A model generated the notes under the pieces. That model did no database searches. It was not told the DNA's origin and saw nothing but the letters and a program-made list of their open reading frames with translations. This document shows positions 49,601-57,940 of a DNA stretch of 64,000 nt, in pieces. The first letter of the stretch is position 1; each line of letters begins with the position of its first letter. A program made the translations under genes and the position numbers. The DNA comes from Diadema setosum (Eukaryota; Echinodermata; Echinoidea; Diadematoida; Diadematidae), in the NCBI GenBank assembly GCA_033980235.1, contig CM067059.1, forward strand, positions 16,316,100 to 16,380,099. Reading direction: 5' to 3'.

Positions 49601-52600
49601 CGGCGGACAGTGTGAACATGGTAAATGATTAACGTCATGTCAAGAAATCTTTATTTTGGGCTCACGTGAATTTCAGGGGGCCGAGATATAAGCGCATCAT
49701 GAAACCAGCAAAAACGTCTATCTTTTAATCTTCTTTTAGCTGGGCTATTTTTTGAAGTCCTAAAACGGTGTTGCATAACTTGTTTAAAGCATTAATGTTC
49801 TTTGTGAATTGGCACCTTCTCCAACGTGCCTCGTTTTGTGGAAAATAAAAAAAAAAGAATGTCAGACGGAAGGACTTGGGTCTAGAAAGACAGTAATTAA
49901 CAACAACTCTATAATGTCACTTAATAAATTTAAGATTCCAAACATCAGATGCAGATAGGAACAGAAATAATAATGATAATTGACAGTGCTTATATAGCGC
50001 ATAACACAAAGTGATAATGTCCCTATGCGCTAAAAAAAAAAAAAAAAAAATGAAAAGATTACAGAAAAACACACAATTCCAATTACAGTGATGGTACCGA
50101 GCTTCATATTTGCTTACACTGTAAACAAATGCGTTTTCAAGGCAGACTTGAATCTATTTATATCAGTGATTTGTCTTAATTTCTGAGGTAAATTATTCCA
50201 TAAGGTAGGGGCATTAAAAGCAAATGTTCGTTCTCCGTAAAATTTGGTTCTTCTGTTTGGAATAACAACTAAATCTTTACTTTTTGAACGAAGGTTCCTC
50301 TCTGGTGTGTAGATTTGAAGTAGCTCCCGTAGATAATGTGGAGCAAACATGTAGAAACATTCAAATGCTGATAACAGTATCTTAAACTGAATCCGATTTT
50401 TCACTGGAAGCCAGTGCAAGCTTCTTGAAACTGGTGAAATTTGTTCGTGTTTCCTGATTTTGGATACTACTCGTGCAGCAGAGTTTTGTATTAATTGTAA
50501 TCTCTGTATCTGTTTGGCCGGCAATCCATAAAGCAATCCATTACAAAAATCAAGGTGGCACATGACAAAAGCATGAACTAATTGTTCTGCGGTGTGTTTG
50601 TCAATGAACTCTCGAATTTTCCCAATTTTGTAAAGTGCGAATGAAGCAGAGCGACATTTTTGCGACACAGAATTTTCCATGAGCAATATTTATCATCCAA
50701 GATTACACCTAAATTTCTGCAAGTGTGTGCTGCATGGATTGTAGTTCCATCAAAATCAAGAGACTGTATAGATTCTACTGCCCGAAAATGCAAGAAATAT
50801 GGAGAAATTCTGTTTTGGCACTGTTCAACTTCAGCCCATTGAGTATCGACCATTCCTGGATCCTCTGATACAGGATTCAGTCTGTGGGATTACATTGTCA
50901 ACTTCTGATTTGTTAAAAGCTAAATACAGCTGGGTATCATCGGCATAAAACATTTTTGAACACCAAGGCCCGAATTCACGAAGGTGGTACAAATGAAACC
51001 ATGGTTTAAACCATGGACAAAAACCATGGAGCGCCGAGTGTCGCACGGAATATTTCGTTACGAAATTGGTCATTTCGTCGACAAAATGACCGTATTGTTA
51101 ACGAAATTATCATTTCGTGGACGAAATGTTCATTTAGTTACAAAATGTTGTCATTTCGTTACAAAATAATCATTTCATCGACGAAATGACTGATTTCGTA
51201 ACGAAATATTTCATGCGACACTTGGTGCTCCATGGTTTTTGTCCATGGTTTAAACCATGGTTTCATTTGTACCACCTTCGTGAATTCGGGCCCAAATGAA
51301 TTGATTAAAGTTTCCAAAGGAAATGTGTACAATGAAAACAAAACTGGACCTAGTACAGATCCTTGGGGAACACCGTGTGTTACTACATGGTCAGTAGACC
51401 CATTTTCTCCTGTCACAACTTTTTGAGTACGTCTAGACAGGTTGTGAGTGCCTTTCCTCGAATGCCGAATCTTTGAAACAACCTATGTAACAATATATCG
51501 TGATTTATGGTGTCAAAAGCTGAGGAATAATCTAACAGTACCAGTATGACCTCTTCGCCTCTGTCAAGAGAAACAAGAATATCATCAACAACTCTTATCA
51601 GGGCGGTTTCCACACTGGAATTGCCGGTACCCCGATTGTGATTTAGCATGCAAATAAAATCTGTTCAAATACTCATATACTGTGATGCTGCTATTTTCTC
51701 CAATAAGTTTGCAAAAAAAACTTCAGGTTGGAAATACGTCTATAATAATTTGTCAAATATTATGTGACATAATAAGTTACGCTGTGACGCTACTTGTCCT
51801 CCCCCCCCCCCATATCCATGTATGGAGTAGGAATGATCACCGAGACCCATTGAAAACAACAAAGCTAATTTTCCTTTAGATGGCAAGTCCATGTCATAAT
51901 ATTCACTGGATAACCTAAGAATAAAGAAGCGGAACAAAAACTGTGAACAAAATCAGACTTAAGGCAATATATATATATATATATATATATACATACATAT
52001 ATATATATTTCACACATCTTCACGAAACAGTGACAGATATACAACTGCTGTTGTGTCCAACTTTTCATTGTTTGTTTTGTTTATTTAATTTTTTACTATA
52101 CTTGATATAGGTCAACGTAAACACAGGGAAACCTTGTCCTTCAACTCAATTACGTATTTAGTCGGAATTGAAATTGTGGGACATGCTTTATGCCATCTCA
52201 TGTTTAATGAGGAATCACGTCAAAGAATATCGAACAATTCATTTCCACCTACTAACACACATTATATTCAAGGGGAGTTATTTTTGTTTTTGAAGAATGA
52301 TAACATGAACTGAGTAGATTATAATTCTAAAATGTCAAAGTTCCTTCACAAGACGGAATTAAGGTTATCTTTAATAGAAACTCGCATAACTTAACTCCAT
52401 TACCAAAGTCCGAATATCTTACTGAAACTATTTCTTTTTTTTTGGGGGGGGGGGGGAGGGGGGTAAAGTTCCACTGCTGTTCCACTGCTGTTCTATCTAT
52501 TCTTTGTCACAACTGTAATGCAGATATCGACGAGTGCGAAAGCTCTCCGTGTGTGAACGGCGACTGTGTCGATCAGGTCAACGGATACCAATGCGACTGT

Positions 52601-53596
52601 AACGCTGGCTGGACGGGAACGCAGTGCACTATAAGTAAGGTTGTGTGTCTGTGTGAGTGTTGATTTTCGTGTTTGTGCCTACATTTTCGTTGGTAATATG
52701 CGTGTGAAATGTTGCATGAAATTATAGTTTTCACAGAATGATTTTAGCCCTTCAATACAAAATCCACATCTACATATAGCTAAGTATAAAATAATGCCGA
52801 CTTTGAATAGTAACCCTCAATCATTTTGGGAAATTTTGTGGGGGATGTGGGGATAGATGGGTTGGAGGGGGATGCTGTATAGTTTGTGGTAGGCCCATAG
52901 ATTGAGGGAGTTTGAAGCAGATAATAACGCAACTGATGATAGATTGGAAAGACTGTCTCAAGTGATGAACATAGGAACTTTGTCAACTGACTTGCGTTTG
53001 CCTCTATATACATTGTATAATCGCGATTTATCAAATACGTAGAATATCATTTCACTTAACTCTTTATGTGCCATGGTGTAAACCCCCTATGTGCCCACAT
53101 TATTCTGAGACAGCAGTGTGGTCCTGCTATAGGAAAACATCCTGTTTTTCCAGTCTTTGTTACTTGCATAGATTTTGTTACCCTCGACATGTAATGAGCG
53201 AAGTTTGATAATAGTATCCAAAAATAATCGCAGCGCACGATATCGAAGGCTCAAAATTCTTTACCATTCTGTATTTGTTAATAATTGCTCAAATATACCA
53301 ATGTGATATGTGTCTCTTTAATTCCTGCACATGTATTTGTTCACTATTGCTAGATGTTGACCATCTATTATGAATAAAAGCGAAGCAATTTCATTCAAGT
53401 TGAGTTGGAATGAATCGAAAGGCACAAACACACAACGATACTACAGCGTGAATAATTTTTCTTAAACAATATTATACACCACAATCCAGACATCAACGAG
53501 TGTGCCAGCGATCCCTGCTTTCTCTCTCGGTGTCGTGATGGGGTGAATCGCTACTCGTGCTATTGCTGGGGACTCTTCGGATGGTTCAAGTGCTAA
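32534..53596 (+). CDS. Secreted protein with 11 EGF-like domains, 13 exons, complete
   Basis: Joined exons give 502 residues: signal peptide (1-24), an unassigned domain (25-87, cysteines at 34, 40 and 84, an N-glycosylation site NIT at 78), then EGF-like domains starting near residues 88, 126, 164, 201, 238, 278, 320, 357, 394, 431 and 468. Every EGF domain is one exon of 107-123 bases with phase-1 introns on both sides, the classic shuffled-exon layout. Eight domains have a calcium-binding type start ([DEN]-x-[DN]-E-C) with [DN] and [FY] before cysteine 4. Eight have C-x-S-x-P-C, the consensus for O-glucosylation. No transmembrane segment, avidin-like or other C-terminal domain follows; the stop comes directly after cysteine 6 of EGF11. 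It is probably an extracellular matrix or fibropellin/Notch-ligand-like soluble protein; the true function is unknown. A further small exon could have been missed in the introns. Confidence 0.85.
32641..32925. repeat. Recent tandem duplication (~138-bp unit)
   Basis: The block from GCTGAAGAATTGTAGTAAG to GGGGCATGAA is followed by a second, nearly identical copy; the shared CAGATGGGCATAATCGGCTA is exact. It lies in intron 1 of the EGF-protein gene. Confidence 0.85.
33037..33513. repeat. Tandem duplication (~250-bp unit)
   Basis: GAAAAGATGATAACACCCAA at about 33046 recurs at about 33297, with shared downstream words TGATTAATGTGGTAGATA and AAGCAATGGAGATCTTG. It is older than the neighbouring 138-bp duplication, judged by more differences. 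Confidence 0.8.
33594..33622. repeat. (AC)n microsatellite
   Basis: About 14 AC units followed by AAAC repeats. Confidence 0.95.
34168..34359 (+). CDS. EGF-protein exon 2 (unassigned N-terminal domain)
   Basis: After acceptor CACTAG it joins exon 1 in phase 1 and encodes 63 residues with three cysteines, an acidic stretch (SEWDEEAGE) and the ending MYKCMKP before G/GTAAGT. I do not recognise the fold. The odd cysteine count would allow an intermolecular or inter-domain disulfide, or point to a missed neighbouring exon. Confidence 0.7.
35542..36003. mobile_element. Composite of two adjacent hairpin elements, copy 2 (inverted)
   Basis: Hairpin 2 (35542-35813, ends ATGGGTTAGTCAAATAC and inverse) and hairpin 1 (35825-36003) again lie 11 bases apart, in the opposite orientation to copy 1. 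This copy of hairpin 2 is about 90 bp longer and includes a duplicated AACATTTTTGTAATGTTCTC block. Confidence 0.8.
37080..37193 (+). CDS. EGF-protein exon 3 (EGF1)
   Basis: Six cysteines in EGF spacing, opening [10 protein letters not shown] and ending GWTGQHC. It is one of only two domains with the longer five-residue cysteine 2-3 loop (CGNNGTC), which fits the O-fucose consensus; CQSNPC fits O-glucose. The calcium-binding glutamate is replaced by alanine. Confidence 0.9.
37299..37441. repeat. Inverted repeat with 50-bp arms
   Basis: The arms 37299-37348 and 37392-37441 are reverse complements with about five mismatches (GTCGCTTTGAAAATGAC at the left end). The loop is 43 bases. It lies in the intron after EGF1. 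Confidence 0.85.
37911..38024 (+). CDS. EGF-protein exon 4 (EGF2)
   Basis: EGF domain opening [10 protein letters not shown] and ending GWEGTNC, with the five-residue cysteine 2-3 loop CGNNSQC. Acceptor CCGTAG, donor G/GTGGGT, phase 1. Confidence 0.9.
38025..39676. other. Intron between EGF2 and EGF3
   Basis: It holds CA-rich tracts (38320-38352) and AT-rich sequence. No extra EGF-type exon was found by eye. Confidence 0.5.
39677..39787 (+). CDS. EGF-protein exon 5 (EGF3)
   Basis: Calcium-binding type EGF domain, [10 protein letters not shown] to GWFGVTC, with [12 protein letters not shown] before the last loop. Acceptor ATACAG, donor G/GTAATG. Confidence 0.92.
40193..40219. repeat. 27-nt near-perfect palindrome
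   Basis: CCAGGGAGGTGGG, a single T, then its exact reverse complement. It lies in the intron after EGF3. Confidence 0.85.
40377..40411. repeat. (GT)n microsatellite
   Basis: A GT run with one AG interruption, on the acceptor side of the intron before EGF4. Confidence 0.95.
40543..40653 (+). CDS. EGF-protein exon 6 (EGF4)
   Basis: EGF domain [10 protein letters not shown] to GWNGTLC. The cysteine 3-4 segment [10 protein letters not shown] is unusually acidic. Acceptor TCAAAG is weak; donor A/GTGAGA. Confidence 0.9.
41237..41356 (+). CDS. EGF-protein exon 7 (EGF5)
   Basis: EGF domain [10 protein letters not shown] to GWVGELC. The final loop carries three extra residues ([10 protein letters not shown]). 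Acceptor CTTCAG, donor G/GTGAGG. Confidence 0.92.
41461..43084. mobile_element. 1.6-kb non-autonomous DNA element with subterminal repeats
   Basis: The ends TAAGGGCCTGGTCACAC and the inverse of TAAGGCCCTAGTCACACC form a TIR. Inside, GGTTGCCGAC / GTCGGCAAC-type words recur in both orientations near each end. The middle holds a separate inverted pair (AGCTTTCGTCC / GGACGAAAGCT) and C-run 42425-42440. No transposase frame was seen. It lies in the intron after EGF5. Confidence 0.7.
41666..41704. repeat. (AAC)n microsatellite
   Basis: AAC/ACA repeats with one ACG interruption, inside the 1.6-kb element. Confidence 0.9.
43383..43505 (+). CDS. EGF-protein exon 8 (EGF6, atypical last loop)
   Basis: It opens [10 protein letters not shown] and has [12 protein letters not shown] as usual. 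The last loop reads [12 protein letters not shown] instead of the Gly-Trp-x-Gly type, and it includes an N-glycosylation site (NST). All six cysteines remain. Acceptor CATAAG, donor A/GTAAGT. Confidence 0.87.
43506..44600. other. Intron between EGF6 and EGF7
   Basis: It contains a (TATC)n microsatellite at 43628-43658 and AT-rich DNA. Nothing else was recognised. Confidence 0.5.
44601..44714 (+). CDS. EGF-protein exon 9 (EGF7)
   Basis: EGF domain [11 protein letters not shown] to SWSGTLC. The acceptor ATTTTAG at 44600 is chosen because the earlier CACAG would place TGA in frame. The donor is GTATGA. Confidence 0.88.
44715..45997. other. Intron between EGF7 and EGF8
   Basis: Sequence at about 44930-45240 repeats GTCTCC/GGAGAC-type words and may be a decayed MITE. 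Poly-A tracts lie at 45602-45630 and 45714-45736. No exon was seen. Confidence 0.4.
45998..46108 (+). CDS. EGF-protein exon 10 (EGF8)
   Basis: EGF domain [10 protein letters not shown] to GWTGTHC, with an N-glycosylation site in CEHGNCT. Both the calcium-binding and O-glucose consensus residues are lost. The donor is A/GTAAGT, and a palindromic repeat cluster starts 12 bases into the intron. Confidence 0.9.
46120..46344. repeat. Cluster 1 of a palindrome-forming 12-bp module
   Basis: About twelve copies of GCACATTTTGGTAA or its reverse complement TTACCAAAATGTGC stand in mixed orientation in 225 bp. Adjacent opposite copies make perfect hairpins. Spacers are short (CTATGTTACAG, GGTAGAT). Confidence 0.9.
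46405..46872. mobile_element. GC-rich MITE, intact copy
   Basis: The left end AAAGGCCGTGTCACACC and right end GGTGTGACAAGGCCTT are inverted. The inverted match continues inward through GGGCAAGCTACGCGGGCTTG. It is far richer in G+C than its surroundings. No transposase frame was seen. Confidence 0.75.
46873..47780. mobile_element. Further partial copies of the GC-rich MITE
   Basis: A right end (CCCGGAAAGATGTGACACGGCC) finishes near 47035 and a new left end (AAGGCCGTGTCACACC) starts near 47046. The following sequence repeats parts of the intact copy (CGCAGGCAACTCCCACGCA; GGCACGCAGGTCACACAG) to about 47780. It is a cluster of truncated or nested copies. Confidence 0.65.
47899..48156. repeat. 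Cluster 2 of the palindrome-forming module
   Basis: About eleven copies of GCACATTTTGGTAA or its complement stand in 258 bp, with recurrent GTGACG / CGTCAC spacers (TTAGTGACGGCACATTTTGG twice). It is the same module as cluster 1, on the other side of the GC-rich MITE cluster. Confidence 0.9.
48615..49003. mobile_element. MITE family A copy
   Basis: The left end (AGAGGGATAGTACAGTATTGG) and right end (CCAAAACTATACAATCCCTT, TTAA at 49000) are inverted, and the centre GTGTGGGTCCCACAC is a perfect palindrome. It lies in the intron before EGF9. Confidence 0.75.
49510..49620 (+). CDS. EGF-protein exon 11 (EGF9)
   Basis: Calcium-binding type EGF domain [10 protein letters not shown] to GYHGGQC, with tyrosine in place of the usual tryptophan. 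Acceptor TTTCAG, donor G/GTAAAT. Confidence 0.92.
49965..51735 (-). mobile_element. CR1/L2-like LINE, frameshifted and interrupted
   Basis: Reading the minus strand: [16 protein letters not shown] (51600 region), [13 protein letters not shown] (51370 region), YADDTQLY (50930 region), RNLGVILDD (50710 region), [16 protein letters not shown] (50400 region) and the tail [23 protein letters not shown] ending at 50114. These are reverse transcriptase motifs in the expected order. Several frameshifts and a 326-bp palindromic insertion (50967-51292) break it. The 3' end has poly-A at 50032-50050 on the + strand. No endonuclease part was seen. It sits antisense in the intron before EGF10. Confidence 0.88.
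50967..51292. mobile_element. Palindromic MITE inside the LINE
   Basis: GGCCCGAATTCACGAAGGTG at the left and its inverse at the right continue into arms with ACCATGGTTTAAACCATGG. The centre is a string of ATTTCGT / ACGAAAT words. CAA flanks both sides (50964-50966 and 51293-51295), suggesting a 3-bp target duplication. Confidence 0.85.
51966..52010. repeat. (TA)n microsatellite
   Basis: TA repeats with an ACATACAT interruption. Confidence 0.9.
52524..52634 (+). CDS. EGF-protein exon 12 (EGF10)
   Basis: Calcium-binding type EGF domain [10 protein letters not shown] to GWTGTQC. Acceptor ATGCAG, donor A/GTAAGG. Confidence 0.92.
53490..53596 (+). CDS. EGF-protein exon 13 (EGF11 and stop)
   Basis: EGF domain [10 protein letters not shown] to LFGWFKC, immediately followed by TAA, so the last residue is cysteine 6. 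The cysteine 5-6 loop (WGLFGWFK) is hydrophobic and lacks the Gly-x-x-Cys spacing of its siblings. Acceptor ATCCAG. Confidence 0.9.
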
Positions 53597-53882
53597 TGAC
53601 TTGAATAGTACATCGACGTCTTCTTGGCCGTCAGTTTTTACTTTTCAAGAGAGCTAAACAGGGAACCTCGCGTATATGGGACGAAAACCCTTTCAAAACT
53701 CTTTGATTTTTTTTTCTGTATTGAGCAAGTTTAGATAATCATACGTTTCCCGTCTTCAGCACATGTAGAAACTGCACTATTATTACAATTGACAAGAATA
53801 TGTGTGGCCACATTGACATAACGTGACGTATGTATATACACGCTGCATTTAATCATTTACATAAGTTACTTTCCAATTCAAC

Positions 53883-53888
53883 AATAAA
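53883..53888 (+). terminator. Polyadenylation signal of the EGF-protein gene
   Basis: AATAAA lies 287 bases after the stop codon and is followed by T-rich sequence. Confidence 0.55.
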
Positions 53889-54420
53889 GCTGTTCATTTC
53901 ATGAGTATAATGAGTTTATTTAAATGTATCTGTTTCCGCAGCTGTAAGTAGGAATAGTGAAAATGTGGATGTCTTTTTTCCTTGCATAGACGAACAGTGA
54001 CAATCCCAGAAGAAAGAATAGGATCGAGAAAACCGAGAATCAGAAATATACTCGTACTCTAAAATCGAATAAAGATATAGGGAGAGAAGAAGAACGCACA
54101 GAAGGCGAGTGAAGAACAAAATACACAAGGCCTTTAGCTTTATAAAGAGGTAACGGTGTAAAATGAACTACTATACCAGTTGAGTCCTGTCAGAGCTGTG
54201 TTTCATTTATAACCTTTTATTTTGCGTTATTGTTTTATTTCATGGAAGAGTCAAAGGTTTTGGATTGGGCATGATTTCAAAATTGATCAATGATCCTATA
54301 AAAAAAACAACAACAACAAAGATGATAATTTTTGCGGCTTATTTTAGCAATAATGTTAACACTGATGGGAAAACTCTTTGAAGCATCCCATCTCTTACCA
54401 AGTAATACAGAAATGGGGAC
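53889..54420. other. No gene recognised downstream of the EGF-protein gene
   Basis: AT-rich DNA after the polyadenylation signal. Nothing else is supported. Confidence 0.45.
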
Positions 54421-54655
54421 ACTGTAGTATGATTCTTGACCTTGAAACGGAGGTCCCGAGTTCGATTTCCGCCGAGTGCCTTTTTGCGTCCTTGAACAAA
54501 ATGTTTTTACCCATACTGTGCCTATCGAGCCAGGCGTAAAAATGGGTAGCTGGCAATGCTGAGGTAATAATAATGGCAGGGTCGTCTGAAAGAACCACAC
54601 AATGATAATAGTAATGAAAATGATAACAATGATAATAATGATACTACTAATAATG
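54421..54655 (+). mobile_element. tRNA-derived SINE
   Basis: A polymerase III B-box-like GAGTTCGATTTCC (54458-54470) is followed by TGCGTCCTTGAACAAAATG and AAAATGGGTAGCTGGCAATG, words typical of marine invertebrate SINE bodies. It ends in AATGATAAT-type repeats. The A box is not clear. Confidence 0.55.
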
Positions 54656-55560
54656 ATTCAAGTTCAGATTCAAGTTCAAATTTATTTCACATTTCCATTT
54701 TCTCAGTGATGAGATTACAAAATTATTGACAACAAAACAAGAATACAAAATATATATACAATCATGTCTTTTGATTGTAGAAGAAAAACAAAAGAAAATA
54801 TACTTGACACATAATAATGTACGTGGTCATATCGTGTGACAATGTCACTAGTAAGTATAAGAAATATGATGGGGCCTACATAAAAGCTTTAAAGCTTGTA
54901 AAACTGTAGGTTCCCGAGTTCATAGGCATATAATTTTACACGGAGAACGGATATGTTTGTCTTGACCAACTAAAATTACACCAGTACAAAAAATCGATGA
55001 GTAATAAACTAATGAACCACATAGATATCGCACAAACCAGACTGCATACAAATCTCGCAGTGTTTGAAAACAAAAATGCTATATTATTAAAAGATGTATC
55101 GGTACCATGAAATAACTTGAATAACTTGGTGCTGCGGACAAGGACAAAAGACTGGGAGCATAAAAAGGTTGCTTAAAGCTTGGTAGTGTGTATCCACTAA
55201 GTAATAACTGTTTTAATTTGCGTTTGAAGGTGAATAAAGATAAAGAAGAAGTGATATCTAGAGGGAGATCATTCCAATATCTGGGTCAAGTAAATATAAT
55301 TGTTTTCTTTGCAAAAATAGTGCGAGTACGGGGAAGGTGATAGGCGTCACTCTGGCGAGTGGGATAACAGTGGATAGAGCGATTTCTTTTGAACATGTGG
55401 ATAAAAACAGATGGTAATTCATTAGTTGTTAGTTTATACATGAAAATTCCGAGATTGTAATAAAATAGGTCTGAAATTTTCAGAATTCTGTTTTGAATGA
55501 AAAAACAATTGGTATGAGCAAAATATCCGGCGTGGTAATAATGATAATAATGATAATTAA
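54656..55560 (-). mobile_element. Decayed LINE 3' end
   Basis: On the minus strand the region 55200-55300 reads like IWNDLPLDITSSLSLFTFK, then KRKLKQLLLSGYTLPSF, a LINE C-terminal tail. The 3' UTR runs to about 54656. Many stops are present. Confidence 0.6.
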
Positions 55561-56175
55561 AATAATTATGTAATAATGATGAATATGATAATATCTTTGA
55601 TAATATAATAGATAGGTCCTCAGCATTTGTAATGTGCCATCGATCTAGTGATCATTTTAAGGTGCAGAAGGACTATTAGAGCGAATTACAGTGTGAATAG
55701 CTATCTACTATAGGTAAGTGGAAAGGACAAGGCAGATTATATACCAAATCAAAGTAACATCACCTAAAGAGAATGTTAAAGAACCCGTAAACGAGCACAC
55801 ACACACACAAACACACACACACACAATCAAGAAGTATTTTATTGAATCCTTGTACTGAAATCAGAATAAATTACCGGTTTGAATATTTACCTTACGAGTA
55901 ATCATCGAAATATAGGAAATCAGTGAAAACGTATCAATATTCTGTACATAATGCTTTATAAGGATGTGTAGAGTTGCGCCTGAGAAAACCATTGCTTTGT
56001 CTGTCGACAAGAATGATTGTGGTGTTATTATGTGAACACATGCACGTGTACTTGTTGCTTTATGATGATTAAAACGCTGTGTTAAAATTTAGTACTGAAT
56101 AGACATTGTTGATTTTGTAAAGTACTTCATCATTCATCACTGAGTCTGAGGATGTAGATGCATGTGTGCTGTTGG
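55561..56175. other. No gene recognised
   Basis: AT-rich DNA with a short (AC)n tract at 55797-55825. Confidence 0.45.
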
Positions 56176-56240
56176 TCAGTGGCGTAACTACGGGGGGGGG
56201 GGGGGGGGGTACGTGCCCCCCCCCCCATCCGCTGGTAAAA
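56176..56240. repeat. hAT-type terminus with G18/C11 hairpin
   Basis: CAGTGGCGTAACTAC, a common terminus of non-autonomous hAT elements, is followed by 18 G (56192-56209), TACGTG and 11 C (56216-56226). The matching far end was not located. Confidence 0.4.
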
Positions 56241-57084
56241 AAAAAAGAAAAAAAAAGATCATTCACGGGTTATGAAACTGCTTTTGAAATCGACATGAAA
56301 GGGTGATCAAGAAGTTAGATATTTTTCTAAGATGTTTTAACCATAATGAGATTAAAGAGGTATATAGTGTGAAACATTGTTCAAATGTCCGGCGCCGACA
56401 AAAGATTGTGATTCAGCGTGATTCCTGGTTGGCATTCTGAATATAAGCAGGATGTGCGCAGTGTACTCAGAACATCCGAACGGCAGAGAGAGTCGCTGCA
56501 ATGTTGCGCAGTGTGATGTAGAATGTACCTTACGCTTCGATAAAGCTATCACTGATTTTGCAGTGTTGCTTTACAATAATTTACTAGTTTATATTAACAT
56601 GCCTTGCATTGCCAATAATAATACTTGACCTGGGCTATTACCTAACTTTTCTGTGTATACAAAACACATACACACACGCACTACACACACACACACACAA
56701 ACACAAACAATTAGGGAATGCTCTAAAGTGCATGCAGATTTTGGACATCCTTCCCCCGCTTGGTCACTTCGACGCCCCCTCGCTGGTCATATCTCCCTCA
56801 ATCATAAACATGAACCGACACCCTTGACTACCAGCGGCGGTCCGGGGGGGGGGGGGGGCGCACCGGGCGTCCCCCTTTAATTTCCAAAGCGAAAAAAAAA
56901 AAAATAGCTACAAACGGCAGTTTTTGGACTGTAAAAATAAATGTCAAAAGCTCGCTCGCATTTAATTGTATGCAATTCTCCTGACGTTGCGTCTGCCAGT
57001 AATTTGTCGTTTCGCACCGTCATTCCATAATCAATGTAAGGAAAACTGTTAACATGTAACAAACATTGCCACTTATTTATACTG

Positions 57085-57940
57085 GCCCAACTTAATGGAA
57101 TTTTCTGAATAATGATATAAAAAATTCCCCATCCATATATTCATTTAAAAGGAGATTAAAGTCTTTTTTATTGCAATTTTATGATCCCACAGAATTGAAT
57201 TAGCCTGTTGGCCTATTTTAAAATTCTTTTCGAAGAACTTGGATTACAAATAATATACTGTTACGTATTTTCTCGTTCCTGTTGTCCTGAGACACTTACA
57301 GATTAGATTTTATTTCATTTATATTACTTTTGCATCTATTTCTCTCTATTTCTTTATATTTCCGTATCCTTTTCACGCAACCCATTATTTTTTCGATATA
57401 ATTCTGTCGAGGATCGCTGGATCTGTTTTGCCTTTCTGTCCGTTGTATTGTCTTCCTGTTATTAGTCTTGTCACGTTCTGTCTTGTCTTTTAGTTCCCCT
57501 TTATATTTTTCGTCGTCCCAGTCTCGTTTAATGTTTATTCGCGTGTGTATGTGTGTCTGTCTGTTACTCTGTCTTCCTATATTGGGCATCCAGACTTTTT
57601 TTTTTGACTTTTTTCCCAGCTTTTTTCCCCCTTTTTGCATCAGTTCATTTTTCTATTTGACATTCTGTACCTGAGAGGCCCACATTCTACAAGCTTTGTC
57701 TTTTTCCTGGGTCCCTCCATTTTTCGATGTTTTGCGTATTGTTATAATAATCGTCTTTATCACTTCAGTTAGTCAATTTTCATTACAACGTATTCGTTAC
57801 CCCAAGGTTCTACAATTATATTTTGCTCAATGTACTTTCTTTTGATTATGCAACCTTATTTTCCTTTTACCAAAGAAAAGGAAATGTTTATGTTCTTTTC
57901 GAAAAATGAAATAAAGTTTGAATTGAATTGAATTGACTTT
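57085..57940 (+). mobile_element. LINE 3' end
   Basis: One frame reads WNFLNNDIKNSPSIYSFKRR and then LKSFLLQFYDPTELN and stop near 57095-57200, a non-LTR C-terminal tail. A T-rich 3' UTR follows and ends in AATAAAGTTTGAATTGAATT-type tandem repeats at about 57910-57936. Confidence 0.75.

Noticed and set aside
54458..54470. Functional tRNA gene
   Set aside because: Only a B-box-like word is present without a cloverleaf; the downstream body fits a SINE.
57296..57640. Lysine-rich minus-strand frame of 114 codons
   Set aside because: Antisense of a T-rich LINE 3' UTR; biased composition and no family match.
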